A program made the translations under genes and the position numbers. DNA of 64,000 nt from an uncultured Oscillospiraceae bacterium (GTDB taxonomy: Bacteria; Bacillota; Clostridia; Oscillospirales; Acutalibacteraceae), in contig UQWL01000005.1 in assembly GCA_900544715.1 (NCBI GenBank), positions 1-64,000 on the forward strand. Direction: 5' to 3'. How positions within the stretch are numbered: position 1 is the stretch's first letter; each line of letters starts with the position of its first letter. The notes under the pieces are model-generated. The model was not told where the DNA came from and made no database searches. It was given only the letters and a program-made list of their open reading frames with translations. Positions 32,836 to 41,530 of the stretch are shown one piece after another.

Positions 32836-32865
32836 TTACAGCAGGGTAATCATGCTCATGACCAT
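32836..32865 (-). other. Nine-codon ORF with strong ribosome binding site
   Basis: MVMSMITLL followed by TAA, preceded by GGGAGGAAG at good spacing and followed by the terminator at 32776-32811. It may be chance, or a tiny peptide co-transcribed with the DUF4474 gene. Confidence 0.2.
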
Positions 32866-32976
32866 TCTTTTCTTCCTCCCGGCCGCGGAATTGTGCGGTT
32901 TTGGCGCAGCCAAAATTTCAGGTGGAATGATGATCGAAAAGCATAAAACGCAGTTTGAAAGAGCTATCTTTCAGCC

Positions 32977-34188
32977 TTATACCTCGCTGCTCTTCTTCTT
33001 TTTCAGAAGAACCGCCGCGCCAATCGCAAGCATGCTGCCACCGGCAAGCACGCCGAGTGCGATCACGCCGCTGTCGCCAGTCTCCGGGATTTCCGCATTC
33101 TCCGCCATATCGGGATCCTCCGGCTGGGCAAGCTCCTGCTCCGCCGTGGGGTTCACCTTCTTAACCGGAGCCTTGGTTGCCGGCGCTTCTGTCGGCGTTA
33201 CGGTAACCTGAACGTCATCCGTCGTCTGCGCATCGTTAGCGGCATCCTTCACCTCTGCCTGAACCTTCGCGCCCCAAGTGAAGGTAACGCGCAGGCCACT
33301 GATGGAATAGGTGCCATCCGTTGTGCCGTTGCCCTTCTTAAAGCCCTGCTCAATCATGGACTGCTCAAAGGCCTTCAGCATAGCGGCATCCTTCATATCG
33401 ATCTTGCAGGACATCGTCAGCGCTGACGGCGGCGTGGCCATCAATACGACAAAACCAGTCTGCCACCAATGCTTCTGCATCTTCCTGGTGAAGAGCTCGC
33501 CGACATCCTTCTTGGAAAGGGTGAAGCCCATGTTCAGCATATCCTCATCAGAGGCGCAGTCGTAAAATTCTGTTTCGCGGTTGGTGGTTTTGTTATAAAC
33601 ACCGAGCTCACCGCCTGTGGTGATGCCATACTGGCCCTTCCAAACCTGGATCAGCCAGTTTTTGCCCGCATAATCAAACTTAAAGCGGACGGTGTTGTAG
33701 AACATGCCGGTAAACGGCGCGGCCGCATCATACAGCTCACAGAAGCCAAAATTGCGCTGCCAGGGATTGATCGGCGTGTAGAAAATTTTCTGTGCAACGT
33801 CGAAATCAAAACCAATGCCCAAAAGGCCGGCATTGTTTGCGCCGTAGAAAATCTCCTGCGCGGGATCATAAAACAACCCCATCGGCACTTCCTTGTTGCC
33901 CACATACATAACGATCTGGGAGATGCCCGTCTGCGGATCTTTCGATACGCCGAAACCGCTCTTTTGCGCGGCTTTCTCATTGTCGCTGAGCGCCTGTGCG
34001 CCCTGCTCCAGCAAATCCTGCGCATTGACCAGCGCTTGCTCATACTGGCTTGCAGCAGGAGCTGCCTGCGGCGCCTGTGCCTGGGACTCATCCGCTGCCT
34101 GAGCCGGCATTGCAAACAGCGTTGCGCACAGCAAGGTCAACGTCATCAGAGCGGCCATGAGTCTTGCGGCATTCTTGTGCTCTTTCAT
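32977..34188 (-). CDS. Cell-wall-anchored DUF4474 protein
   Basis: 403 residues. Signal peptide of about 31 residues (MKEHKNAARLMAALMTLTLL ... AQA). The DUF4474 domain spans about residues 85-285 with GIGFDFDVAQKIFYTP, NPWQRNFGFCELYD, RFKFDYAGKNWLIQVWKGQY and TGGELGVY. A T/P/A/E linker leads to a C-terminal sorting signal: IPETG, a hydrophobic stretch, then KKKKSSEV. It should be attached to the wall by a class of sortase not encoded here. Paralogue of the secreted protein at 4061-5152. GGAGG precedes the start; a long untranslated region lies upstream. Confidence 0.88.
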   Translation of the reverse strand: MKEHKNAARLMAALMTLTLLCATLFAMPAQAADESQAQAPQAAPAASQYEQALVNAQDLLEQGAQALSDNEKAAQKSGFGVSKDPQTGISQIVMYVGNKEVPMGLFYDPAQEIFYGANNAGLLGIGFDFDVAQKIFYTPINPWQRNFGFCELYDAAAPFTGMFYNTVRFKFDYAGKNWLIQVWKGQYGITTGGELGVYNKTTNRETEFYDCASDEDMLNMGFTLSKKDVGELFTRKMQKHWWQTGFVVLMATPPSALTMSCKIDMKDAAMLKAFEQSMIEQGFKKGNGTTDGTYSISGLRVTFTWGAKVQAEVKDAANDAQTTDDVQVTVTPTEAPATKAPVKKVNPTAEQELAQPEDPDMAENAEIPETGDSGVIALGVLAGGSMLAIGAAVLLKKKKSSEV

Positions 34189-34681
34189 AGAATTGACTGC
34201 CTCCTATATTTTCTGTTTTCCCTGTTTCGCTCCGCACAACCATAAGCCGCACGTGCGAAACATATCATCAAAGCGGTGCCGCAAAACTCTACCCCCCGGT
34301 AACTGCGGCGCTGCTTCTCTGCCAAAACAAAAAGCGATTTTCCAATAATAGCTTTCCACAAATTTATAGCTATAATACATGATCTTATGCACATACGCAC
34401 AAAGCTCCCCTTTGCAAAAATGGCGTTGCCGCTGTGCGGCAGGAGGCACTTTGGGCCGACAGGCATTTTCCAATGCTTTAAACAAAATGTGTAAAGCTAT
34501 TATATCAGAAAAAAAAGGTTCAGGCAATAGTTCACAGGCACAGAATTCACTTTTTATCTATCATTTATCCACAAAATATTGATTCTGTTTTACACGTTCC
34601 ATATAAAAATAACAAAAAAGGCCTTTTCCCCGCTTATAGGGTCAAACTGTTTTTCATCAGTGGTTTTCTTTTCCACACACC
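34189..34681. other. Long non-coding region between the DUF4474 and glpP genes
   Basis: No supported gene. On the minus strand, the ~170 bases before the DUF4474 start contain two possible hairpins (GCCGCA with TGCGGC enclosing TACC/GGTA, and GTTTCGC with GCGAAAC), suggesting a structured 5' leader. TATAAT boxes occur on both strands near 34370 and on the plus strand near 34687. Confidence 0.4.
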
Positions 34682-34738
34682 AATGCTATAATACCAATAG
34701 ATTTCCATTGTCCCCTCAATGGAATGGAAAGGGATGGA

Positions 34739-35311
34739 ATGGATATGGAACAAAAGCTCTATGATAAGCTTGCGCGCAGCCCGGTCATCGCCGCGGTGAA
34801 GGATACCAACGCGCTGGAGGCGGCGCTTGCATGCCCGAGTGAAATCATCTTCCTGCTGTGCGGCAATATTTTTAATTTACAGGAAATTGTGGAACGCGCC
34901 AACCGCTGCGGGAAGGATATTTATGTCCACGTGGATTTGATCGAGGGCTTTTCCCGCGACGCGGTTTCGCTGCGCTATATTGCGGAGCGGGTGCATCCTA
35001 CCGGCATCATCTCCACCAAAAGCAGCCAGATCAAAATCGCCAAGGAGCTCGGCCTTTCCGCCATCCAGAGGCTGTTCATCATCGATTCCCTTTCCATGCG
35101 CACCGCTGCGAAAACAACCGGGCTGCTCTCCCCCGAGGCGCTGGAAATCATGCCCGGCATCATGCCAAAAATTCTGCGTGAGCTCAGCAGCGAGCTGGAA
35201 ACGCCTTTGATCGCGGGCGGGCTGATTACAGAAAAGGAAGATGTCATCAGCGCCCTGAACGCGGGCGCGCTCGGCGTTTCCACCACCAACCCAAGCGTGT
35301 GGACGCTTTGA
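34739..35311 (+). CDS. glpP: Glycerol-3-phosphate responsive antiterminator
   Basis: About 190 residues. GlpP family: PVIAAVKDTNALEAAL, IIFLLCGNIFNL, DIYVHVDLIEGFSRD, GIISTKSSQIKIAKE, QRLFIIDSLS, PGIMPKI and IAGGLI. In Bacillus GlpP with glycerol-3-phosphate binds leader RNA to prevent termination of glp transcripts. The start is either 34739 (MDMEQKL) or 34745; AAAGGG supports the former slightly. It is followed after 16 bases by a dehydratase gene, an unusual partner. Possible targets in the window are gldA, which has a leader terminator, and the glpA operon. Confidence 0.9.
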   Translation: MDMEQKLYDKLARSPVIAAVKDTNALEAALACPSEIIFLLCGNIFNLQEIVERANRCGKDIYVHVDLIEGFSRDAVSLRYIAERVHPTGIISTKSSQIKIAKELGLSAIQRLFIIDSLSMRTAAKTTGLLSPEALEIMPGIMPKILRELSSELETPLIAGGLITEKEDVISALNAGALGVSTTNPSVWTL

Positions 35312-35327
35312 AAGGAATCCGATTCAT

Positions 35328-36608
35328 ATGAACCCAATGATTGAAAAGTTCGGCGCGCTGGTGGGCAGGGCTGCGGCCAAAAGCCCCGACCGTGCCCGCA
35401 GGCTTTTGGAGGCCGCGTTTTATGCCTCCAACTTCCAGGCCAGATATTTCCCCTCTCGCCAATTGACGAAGGCCCGCGCTTTTATTTCCCCAGTGTGCAT
35501 GGATGCAGTGCTCCATCCGCTGGCACATCCGGAGCGCTCGGCCATTGTCAATCTTTTTTTACCCTGTGAGATTCTCCACGCCATGCAGATCGAGCCGCAA
35601 ATCGCGGAAGGGCTCTCCTGCTATTTTTCCGGCGCGGGCAGCGAGCAGTATTTTATTGAATGCGCCCGGCAGGCGGGTATTCCGGATACCCTGTGCTCCT
35701 ATCACAGGATTCTGACGGGCATCGCCCTGTCCGGCGTGCTGCCAAAGCCGCGCCTGATTGCCAACACCACCCTGGCGTGCGATGCAAACACCAACACCTT
35801 CCGCCGGATCGCGGCCCACTACGGCGTGCCCCACTTCACAGTGGACACCCCCTGTGCGGACGATGCGGACGCGGTGCAATACGTGGCGGAGCAACTGCGG
35901 GAGCTCGCCCGCTTCACGGAAGACGCCATGCACGAACGCCTCAGTGAGGAAGCCCTGCGGGCTGTGCTCGCCTGCGAGCAGCGCTCCATGCGGGCCTGCC
36001 GGAACTATTACGATCTGCTGGCCGACCGGTATCTCCCCAATGAGATGACCTCTGAAATGTATACGCTCTTTGCAACCCACATCCTGCTGGGCAGGCCGGA
36101 AATTGAACACTATTTTGAGCAGCTGTGCGAGGACGCTAAAAACGCGCCCGCCTTCCAGGGCGGCAACCGCATCCTCTGGGTGCACTCCCTGCCCTACTGG
36201 CAGAACTCCCTGCGCACGATCCTCAATTTCAGTGAAGAAAACCAGCTTTTGTGCTCTGACATGAGCTTTGACGCGCTCTATGAGCCGGATCCGGAGCACC
36301 CGTATGAATCCATGGCGCGCCGCCTGCTGTGCAACACCTTCAACGGCCCAATGAGCCGCCGCGCGGATAAAATTGCGGAAATGGCCAAGAAGCTGCACGC
36401 CAACGGCGTGGTTTTCTTCTGCCACTGGGGCTGCAAAAACACCATCGGCGGGGCGGGGCTCGTGCGGGAACGGCTGGAACAGGAGGGCATCCCCATGCTT
36501 GCCCTCGATGGGGACGGCTGCGACCGCCGCAACATCAACGACGGCCAAATGCTCACCCGGCTGGAAGCCTTCCTGGAGCTGTTGGAAGAGAGGGGGCGCG
36601 CGCAGTGA
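35328..36608 (+). CDS. 2-hydroxyacyl-CoA dehydratase family subunit
   Basis: 426 residues, PF06050-like (HgdB/BcrC/BadD family). Family features include SPVCMDAVLHPL, a conserved FFCHWGCKNTIGGAGL segment near the C-terminus and Cys residues suited to a [4Fe-4S] cluster. Members dehydrate 2-hydroxyacyl-CoA or reduce benzoyl-CoA after ATP-driven electron transfer from an activase. The next gene encodes a second, short dehydratase segment fused to the activase. The substrate is unknown; these enzymes are typical of amino acid fermentation in Clostridia. Confidence 0.8.
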   Translation: MNPMIEKFGALVGRAAAKSPDRARRLLEAAFYASNFQARYFPSRQLTKARAFISPVCMDAVLHPLAHPERSAIVNLFLPCEILHAMQIEPQIAEGLSCYFSGAGSEQYFIECARQAGIPDTLCSYHRILTGIALSGVLPKPRLIANTTLACDANTNTFRRIAAHYGVPHFTVDTPCADDADAVQYVAEQLRELARFTEDAMHERLSEEALRAVLACEQRSMRACRNYYDLLADRYLPNEMTSEMYTLFATHILLGRPEIEHYFEQLCEDAKNAPAFQGGNRILWVHSLPYWQNSLRTILNFSEENQLLCSDMSFDALYEPDPEHPYESMARRLLCNTFNGPMSRRADKIAEMAKKLHANGVVFFCHWGCKNTIGGAGLVRERLEQEGIPMLALDGDGCDRRNINDGQMLTRLEAFLELLEERGRAQ

Positions 36609-38257
36609 TCCGGTATATCTGCAAATATACACCCGTTGAACTCTTTGCGGGCTTTGGTGTGGAATGCATCCGACGGGAGCCTTTGGTGAACAGCTTTGAG
36701 CTGGCCGACGGCGCCTCCCACCAAAACCTCTGCGCCTTCAGCCGTGCACTGCTGGAGGATTGCTTACAAAACGGCACGGGCGAGCTGATCCTCGTCAACT
36801 GCTGTGATTCGATCCGCCGTGTCTATGATATTTTAAAAGAGAAAGGGGATTCCCCTTTCCTCTATCTGCTCGATCTCCCACGCTGCGATACCACCTGCGC
36901 GCGCAAGCGGTTTGCGCTGGAGCTGGAGCGGCTGGCGGACTCCTATGCTGCATACAGTGGGCGCGCCTTCTCCGCCGCCCGGTTTCATACAGCCTTTTCC
37001 CCTTCACATTCTTCACCCGCCTCACCTACGCAGCCCTACCTTAGCCTGCTCGGAGCGCGTGCCCCGCAGGCTCTGCTGGAAGCGCTGCAACACTGCGCCC
37101 CCCTGCCCCTGCAAAACGACACCTGCACGGGCGGGCGCAGCGTTTCCCTCCCGACCGGTTCGGCGGACAACCTGTGGGAGGCGTACGCCGCCGCCCTTTT
37201 GGGGCAAACGCCTTGCATGCGCATGACGGACCCTTCCGGGCGCAGGCGCATCACGGAAAACCCACGCCTGCGCGGCGTGATTTACCACACGGTAAAATTC
37301 TGTGATTATTACGACTATGAATACAGCGCTCTGAAGCAGGAGCAAATCCCGATGACCAAAATAGAAACCGACTATACCCCGCCCGCGCCGGGCCAGCTGG
37401 TGACACGCATCGAAGCGTTTCTGGAAACGCTTCCGGATACCAGCCTTCAAACAGGGGAAGGAGAAACGAACAATATGGATCAAACTGCAATTTTCGCCGG
37501 AATCGACAGCGGCTCCACCTCGACGAACGCCGTGCTGCTTGATGCTGGCAGGCATATCATCGCTTCCTCCGTCATTCCAACCGGCGCGCGTGCCGGGGAG
37601 AGCGCGCAAAAGGCACTTGCCATAGCGCTCCAGCAGGCCGGCAGGCGGAAAGAGGAGATCCTGCGCACCGTTGCAACCGGCTATGGCCGCTCCCATATCG
37701 GAGCCGGCAGGCAGGGCGTGACGGAGATCACCTGCCACGCAAAGGGCGCATTTTTCCTTGATCCGCGGGTGCGTACCGTGATTGATATCGGCGGGCAGGA
37801 TAGCAAAGTGATCCGCCTTGACGAAACAGGGCGCGTGACGGATTTTGTGATGAACGATAAGTGCGCGGCCGGAACGGGGCGCTTCCTCGACATGATGGCC
37901 CGCACGCTGGAGCTGGAGGTATCCCGCATGGGCGAAATCGACCGCGGGTGGAAGGAAGCGGTTACGATCTCCAGCATGTGCACCGTGTTTGCGGAATCAG
38001 AGGTTGTCTCCCTCATCGCGCAGAATAAGCGCACGGCGGATATTGTGCACGGGCTCCACCAATCCGTCGCCACCAAAATCGGCGCGCTGCTCGCGCGGAC
38101 GAAAGCGGCGGGCGCCTATATGATGACCGGGGGCGTGGCCAAAAACGAGGGCGTGCGCCGGGCAATTGAAGAGAAAACCGGCGAACCGCTCATCCTGCCG
38201 GAGGAGCCGCAGATTTGCGGGGCGCTGGGCGCGGCGTTGATTGCCTTGGAAGGGTAA
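36605..38257 (+). CDS. Fusion of dehydratase-like subunit with HgdC-type activase
   Basis: 550 residues from GTG 36605, overlapping the previous stop. Residues 1-285 resemble a shortened 2-hydroxyacyl-CoA dehydratase subunit (YICKYTPVELFAGFG, ILVNCCDSIRRVYDIL, LDLPR). From residue 291 an ASKHA-fold activase begins: GIDSGSTSTNAVLL, VATGYGRSHIG, IDIGGQDSKVI, NDKCAAGTGRF and SSMCTVFAESEV, which supply the two Cys that bridge a [4Fe-4S] cluster across the dimer, then GGVAKNEGVR. An in-frame ATG at 37475 with AAGGAG upstream could also give a free activase. Usually these are separate proteins. Confidence 0.85.
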   Translation: MIRYICKYTPVELFAGFGVECIRREPLVNSFELADGASHQNLCAFSRALLEDCLQNGTGELILVNCCDSIRRVYDILKEKGDSPFLYLLDLPRCDTTCARKRFALELERLADSYAAYSGRAFSAARFHTAFSPSHSSPASPTQPYLSLLGARAPQALLEALQHCAPLPLQNDTCTGGRSVSLPTGSADNLWEAYAAALLGQTPCMRMTDPSGRRRITENPRLRGVIYHTVKFCDYYDYEYSALKQEQIPMTKIETDYTPPAPGQLVTRIEAFLETLPDTSLQTGEGETNNMDQTAIFAGIDSGSTSTNAVLLDAGRHIIASSVIPTGARAGESAQKALAIALQQAGRRKEEILRTVATGYGRSHIGAGRQGVTEITCHAKGAFFLDPRVRTVIDIGGQDSKVIRLDETGRVTDFVMNDKCAAGTGRFLDMMARTLELEVSRMGEIDRGWKEAVTISSMCTVFAESEVVSLIAQNKRTADIVHGLHQSVATKIGALLARTKAAGAYMMTGGVAKNEGVRRAIEEKTGEPLILPEEPQICGALGAALIALEG

Positions 38258-38294
38258 AAAATTTCAGCCTCGCTGAGAAGCCCATTGATATAGA

Positions 38295-38333
38295 AGAACC
38301 GCCCCATGCTTTTAATCAGCATGGGGCGGTTCT
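38295..38333. terminator. Terminator between activase and fucosidase genes
   Basis: Perfect 15-base-pair stem (AGAACCGCCCCATGC against GCATGGGGCGGTTCT) between two convergent genes; no strong T-run on either side. Confidence 0.65.
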
Positions 38334-38365
38334 CCATATTCATTCCGTTTATTTTTACAACCCGT

Positions 38366-39796
38366 TCAATAAACTTCAAGCTTGCGCAGGGTCGGGAACG
38401 TTCTGCATGCATCGATCACAATCTTGATGCGCTGGGCCGTTGTTTTTTTCAGCAGGCAGATGCGCTTGTGGCCGACCACCGTGGCCGCATACGCCTTTTT
38501 CCACTTGCCGTGCTTTTCTATAGAAACGGTAAATTGCTCGATATGCTGCCCACAGGGCAGATATTCGCCGAGCACCACCTTGGAAAACGTCTTTGGTTTC
38601 CCTAGATCGACGATGATCTCAGCCTGCTCCACACCATCCGCCGCGCGCCAGTATTCCTCCTGGTCGGCGGTCAAGGCCTTCTGGGCCGCATGTGCCTGAT
38701 CTGCTTCGGAGGAAGCCGCGGCCTTTGCATGCGCCGCCAGGTTCTCACGGAAGGCGCTGCGCAGCGCGTCGCCCATTTCCTGAAGCCGTTTCACATCCGG
38801 GTCGGCAAAGCGGCCGCGCTGATCCGGCGGGATGTTGAGCAGAAGCGATGCGTTCGCGCCCACGGAGCTGTAATAGATCTCCAGCAGCTTTTTTAGGGAG
38901 CGAACCTTCCGATCCTGGTTTTTATGATAAAACCAGCCCGGGCGGATCGAGGTATCCACCTCTGCGGGGAACCAGATGAGCTTCTTCGCCCCGGCAATCG
39001 CCTCGCGGCTGCCGAGATCCTCATCGGTGGAATTATATTTCTTAGCAAAATTTTTATCATCTTCCTGCTGGGAATCCGCCGCGATGCGCTCCACATCCAT
39101 CAGTGTGGAGGGCACAACGCTCCATTCGGATTTACGGCACTTGCCCGCTTCATTGCCGCACCAGCGCACATCCGGCCCGCACACGCTGATGACCGCCTCC
39201 GGCTGCAGCTCGCGGATAAGCGCATAGTAGCGCGCCCAATCATACTCCTGTTTTTTGCCGTTCGGCCCCTCGCCGCACGCGCCGTCGAACCAAACGCAGA
39301 AAATTTCGCCATAATTCGTCAGCAGCTCGCGCAGCTGGTTGCAATAATAGTCGTCATACGCTTTGCCAGTGCCATAGGTGCTGTCGTGCCGGTCCCAAGG
39401 GGAGAGATAAACGCCAAATTTGATGCCGCCGCGCCGGCACGCATCGGATACTTCGCGCACCACGTCGCCCTTCCCGCCGCGCCACGGGCTGTTTTTCACG
39501 CAGTGATCCGTGTATTCGCTCGGCCAGAGGCAGAAGCCGTCGTGGTGTTTGGCCGTGAGCAGCAGGCCGGTCATCCCGGCGGATTTTACCGCCGCAACCC
39601 ACTGATCCGCGTCGAAATCCGTGGGGTTGAACATCTCCGGGCTCTCCGAGCCCACGCCCCACTCGTGCCCGTTTTTTCCGCTGAAGGTGTTGATGCCAAA
39701 GTGCGCGAAGGCGTAAAATTCCATCTCCTGCCACTTTAGCTGCCGTTCAGACGGCACGACCGCCGCGGCACGTTGGATGAGTTCCTCATTTGCCAT
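38366..39796 (-). CDS. Alpha-L-fucosidase, GH29
   Basis: 476 residues. GH29 barrel with YAFAHFGINTFSGKNGHEWG, LTAKHHDGFCLWPSEYTDH, GVYLSPWDRH and the nucleophile Asp in VWFDGACGEG. From about residue 330 a C-terminal jelly-roll/discoidin-like segment follows. No signal peptide is seen, so it would act on imported fucosylated oligosaccharides. It begins two bases from the DUF1667 stop, as the last gene of the minus-strand operon. With nanAEK and galE it points to use of host glycans. Confidence 0.9.
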   Translation of the reverse strand: MANEELIQRAAAVVPSERQLKWQEMEFYAFAHFGINTFSGKNGHEWGVGSESPEMFNPTDFDADQWVAAVKSAGMTGLLLTAKHHDGFCLWPSEYTDHCVKNSPWRGGKGDVVREVSDACRRGGIKFGVYLSPWDRHDSTYGTGKAYDDYYCNQLRELLTNYGEIFCVWFDGACGEGPNGKKQEYDWARYYALIRELQPEAVISVCGPDVRWCGNEAGKCRKSEWSVVPSTLMDVERIAADSQQEDDKNFAKKYNSTDEDLGSREAIAGAKKLIWFPAEVDTSIRPGWFYHKNQDRKVRSLKKLLEIYYSSVGANASLLLNIPPDQRGRFADPDVKRLQEMGDALRSAFRENLAAHAKAAASSEADQAHAAQKALTADQEEYWRAADGVEQAEIIVDLGKPKTFSKVVLGEYLPCGQHIEQFTVSIEKHGKWKKAYAATVVGHKRICLLKKTTAQRIKIVIDACRTFPTLRKLEVY

Positions 39797-39797
39797 G

Positions 39798-40169
39798 TTA
39801 TGTTGTAGCTCCTCTCGCGAGTTGATTGGTTGCGATGATATCCACGCCCGTGCCCAAAAGATTGGAGATCACAACGTCGCCAATCTCCACCGGCGCGTCG
39901 ACGCGTGCTTCATTGATGGCCGCCATGCAGTCGAGCAGCTTCTCCTTCGGGAGAGGGGCGGCGCTTTTAACGCTGACGAGCGGATATGCCCCGCCGTTTG
40001 CGCGCACCGTTGTTGTCAGGCTGCGTACAGGGGCGATACATTCCGTTTTGGCATAGGCCTCACCGCGCTTGCAGGCATTCCCGCTCACGCCGGTGACCTC
40101 CCCCGCCTCAATCTGCGCGGAAAGCGTGCACCCGATTGGGCAGGCGACACAGGTTAAAGTTTTCACCAT
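39798..40169 (-). CDS. DUF1667 iron-sulfur protein of G3P oxidation module
   Basis: 123 residues from ATG 40169 (MVKTLTCVACPIGC), which follows AAGGAAGGAC. Cysteines in CVACPIGC and NACKRG look like ligands of an iron-sulfur centre. DUF1667 proteins are regularly encoded with a GlpA-like dehydrogenase and an NAD(P)/FAD oxidoreductase in Firmicutes. They probably pass electrons between these. Third gene of the operon. Confidence 0.85.
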   Translation of the reverse strand: MVKTLTCVACPIGCTLSAQIEAGEVTGVSGNACKRGEAYAKTECIAPVRSLTTTVRANGGAYPLVSVKSAAPLPKEKLLDCMAAINEARVDAPVEIGDVVISNLLGTGVDIIATNQLARGATT

Positions 40170-40235
40170 GAAGGGTCCTTCCTTTCGCATAACCTCCGCA
40201 AATCCGGATTATCATACCATATTGCTTTGCCCGGT

Positions 40236-41492
40236 TCAACACTCAATTTGGATGAGGATTTCGCTTCTCTCCCGCAGGGAGCTTAGCACATCGCTGCGGA
40301 TTGTCACATTTTCCATCTCGCCAGGCGTGAGCTTACTCTTCTTGCGGGTATAGAACGCCTGGCCGTCACAGGTGACGCGGATGGTCGCATCGCGGTAAAC
40401 GTCGCCAACGCGAAAATAGAGCTTCACATCCCGCCCAGCGTTGAGGTTGACCTTCTGGGGCACGACATACCGCACGCCGTTGATGCCCTTGGTGCGGACA
40501 TAGGCGGTGTTATAATCCTTCTGGTTGAGGATATACCGGGCCGCGCCCTCGCCAGCCGTCTGGCTCTCCTTTGTCACATAATCCACCAGGTCGTGCACCT
40601 GCAACACATTTCCGCAGGCAAACACGCCCTCCCTGCTGGTTTCACGCGATTCATCCACTACCGGCCCGCGTGTGACCCGGTCCATCTTGATCCCCACATT
40701 ACGGGATAATTCATTCTCCGGGATCAGGCCCACGGATAAAAGCAGCGTGTCGCAGGGGATGAATTCCTCCGTACCCGGCACCGGGCGGCGGTTTTGATCG
40801 ACCTTTGCCACCGTCACGCCCTCCACGCGCTCCTGCCCGTGCACCTTGACCACCGTGCAGGAAAGGCGCAGCGGGATATCAAAATCCTCCAGGCACTGCA
40901 CGATGTTGCGCGTCAGCCCGCTCGAATAGGGCTGCAGCTCGCACACCATTTTCACGTGCGCGCCCTCGAGCGTCATGCGCCGCGCCATAATCAGGCCGAT
41001 ATCGCCGGAGCCCAAAATGACCACCTCGTGCCCGGGCAGATGGCCGTCGATATTGACATAGCGCTGCGCCGTGCCGGCCGTCATCACACCAGCCGGGCGC
41101 GTACCCGCGATATTCAGCGCGCCGCGCGGCCGCTCCCGGCAGCCCATGGCGAGGATTACCGCCGTCGCGTTGATTTCCACAAGGCCCTCGCTCCGGCTCA
41201 CAGCTGTGACCACATTGTTGGTGGAGAGGTCAATCGCCATCGTATCCGTCATCACATCGATATCGCTTTGCTCCACCTCGTCGATAAACCGCTGGGCGTA
41301 TTCCGGCCCGGAGAGCTCCTCTTTAAAATAATGCAGGCCAAAGCCTGTGTGGATGCACTGCTCCAGAATACCCCCCAGCCGCTCCGCGCGCTCAAGGATA
41401 ACGATGCGCTCCACGCCGCATTCCTTCGCGCGCAGGGCCGCCGCCATACCGGCGGGGCCTCCGCCGATCACTACAAGATCATATTGCAACAT
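40236..41492 (-). CDS. FAD-dependent pyridine nucleotide oxidoreductase of G3P module
   Basis: 418 residues. FAD-binding GGGPAGMAAALRA at the N-terminus, the ATG-like motif LAMGCRERPRGA, the second nucleotide loop LGSGDIGLIMARR for NAD(P)H, and EGVFACGNVLQVHDLVD near the C-terminus for FAD. A Cys sits in the GGILEQCIHTGFGLHYF segment. It lies between the GlpA-like and DUF1667 genes, and would link glycerol-3-phosphate oxidation to NAD(P). It lacks the canonical CxxxxC disulfide. Confidence 0.88.
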   Translation of the reverse strand: MLQYDLVVIGGGPAGMAAALRAKECGVERIVILERAERLGGILEQCIHTGFGLHYFKEELSGPEYAQRFIDEVEQSDIDVMTDTMAIDLSTNNVVTAVSRSEGLVEINATAVILAMGCRERPRGALNIAGTRPAGVMTAGTAQRYVNIDGHLPGHEVVILGSGDIGLIMARRMTLEGAHVKMVCELQPYSSGLTRNIVQCLEDFDIPLRLSCTVVKVHGQERVEGVTVAKVDQNRRPVPGTEEFIPCDTLLLSVGLIPENELSRNVGIKMDRVTRGPVVDESRETSREGVFACGNVLQVHDLVDYVTKESQTAGEGAARYILNQKDYNTAYVRTKGINGVRYVVPQKVNLNAGRDVKLYFRVGDVYRDATIRVTCDGQAFYTRKKSKLTPGEMENVTIRSDVLSSLRERSEILIQIEC

Positions 41493-41530
41493 ATGTAGGG
41501 TTCATCCTTTCCCAATCGCGGCTGAGCCGG

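Noticed and set aside
34189..34360. c-di-GMP or c-di-AMP riboswitch upstream of the DUF4474 wall protein
   Set aside because: The conserved core sequences of either class are not present; only generic hairpins are seen.
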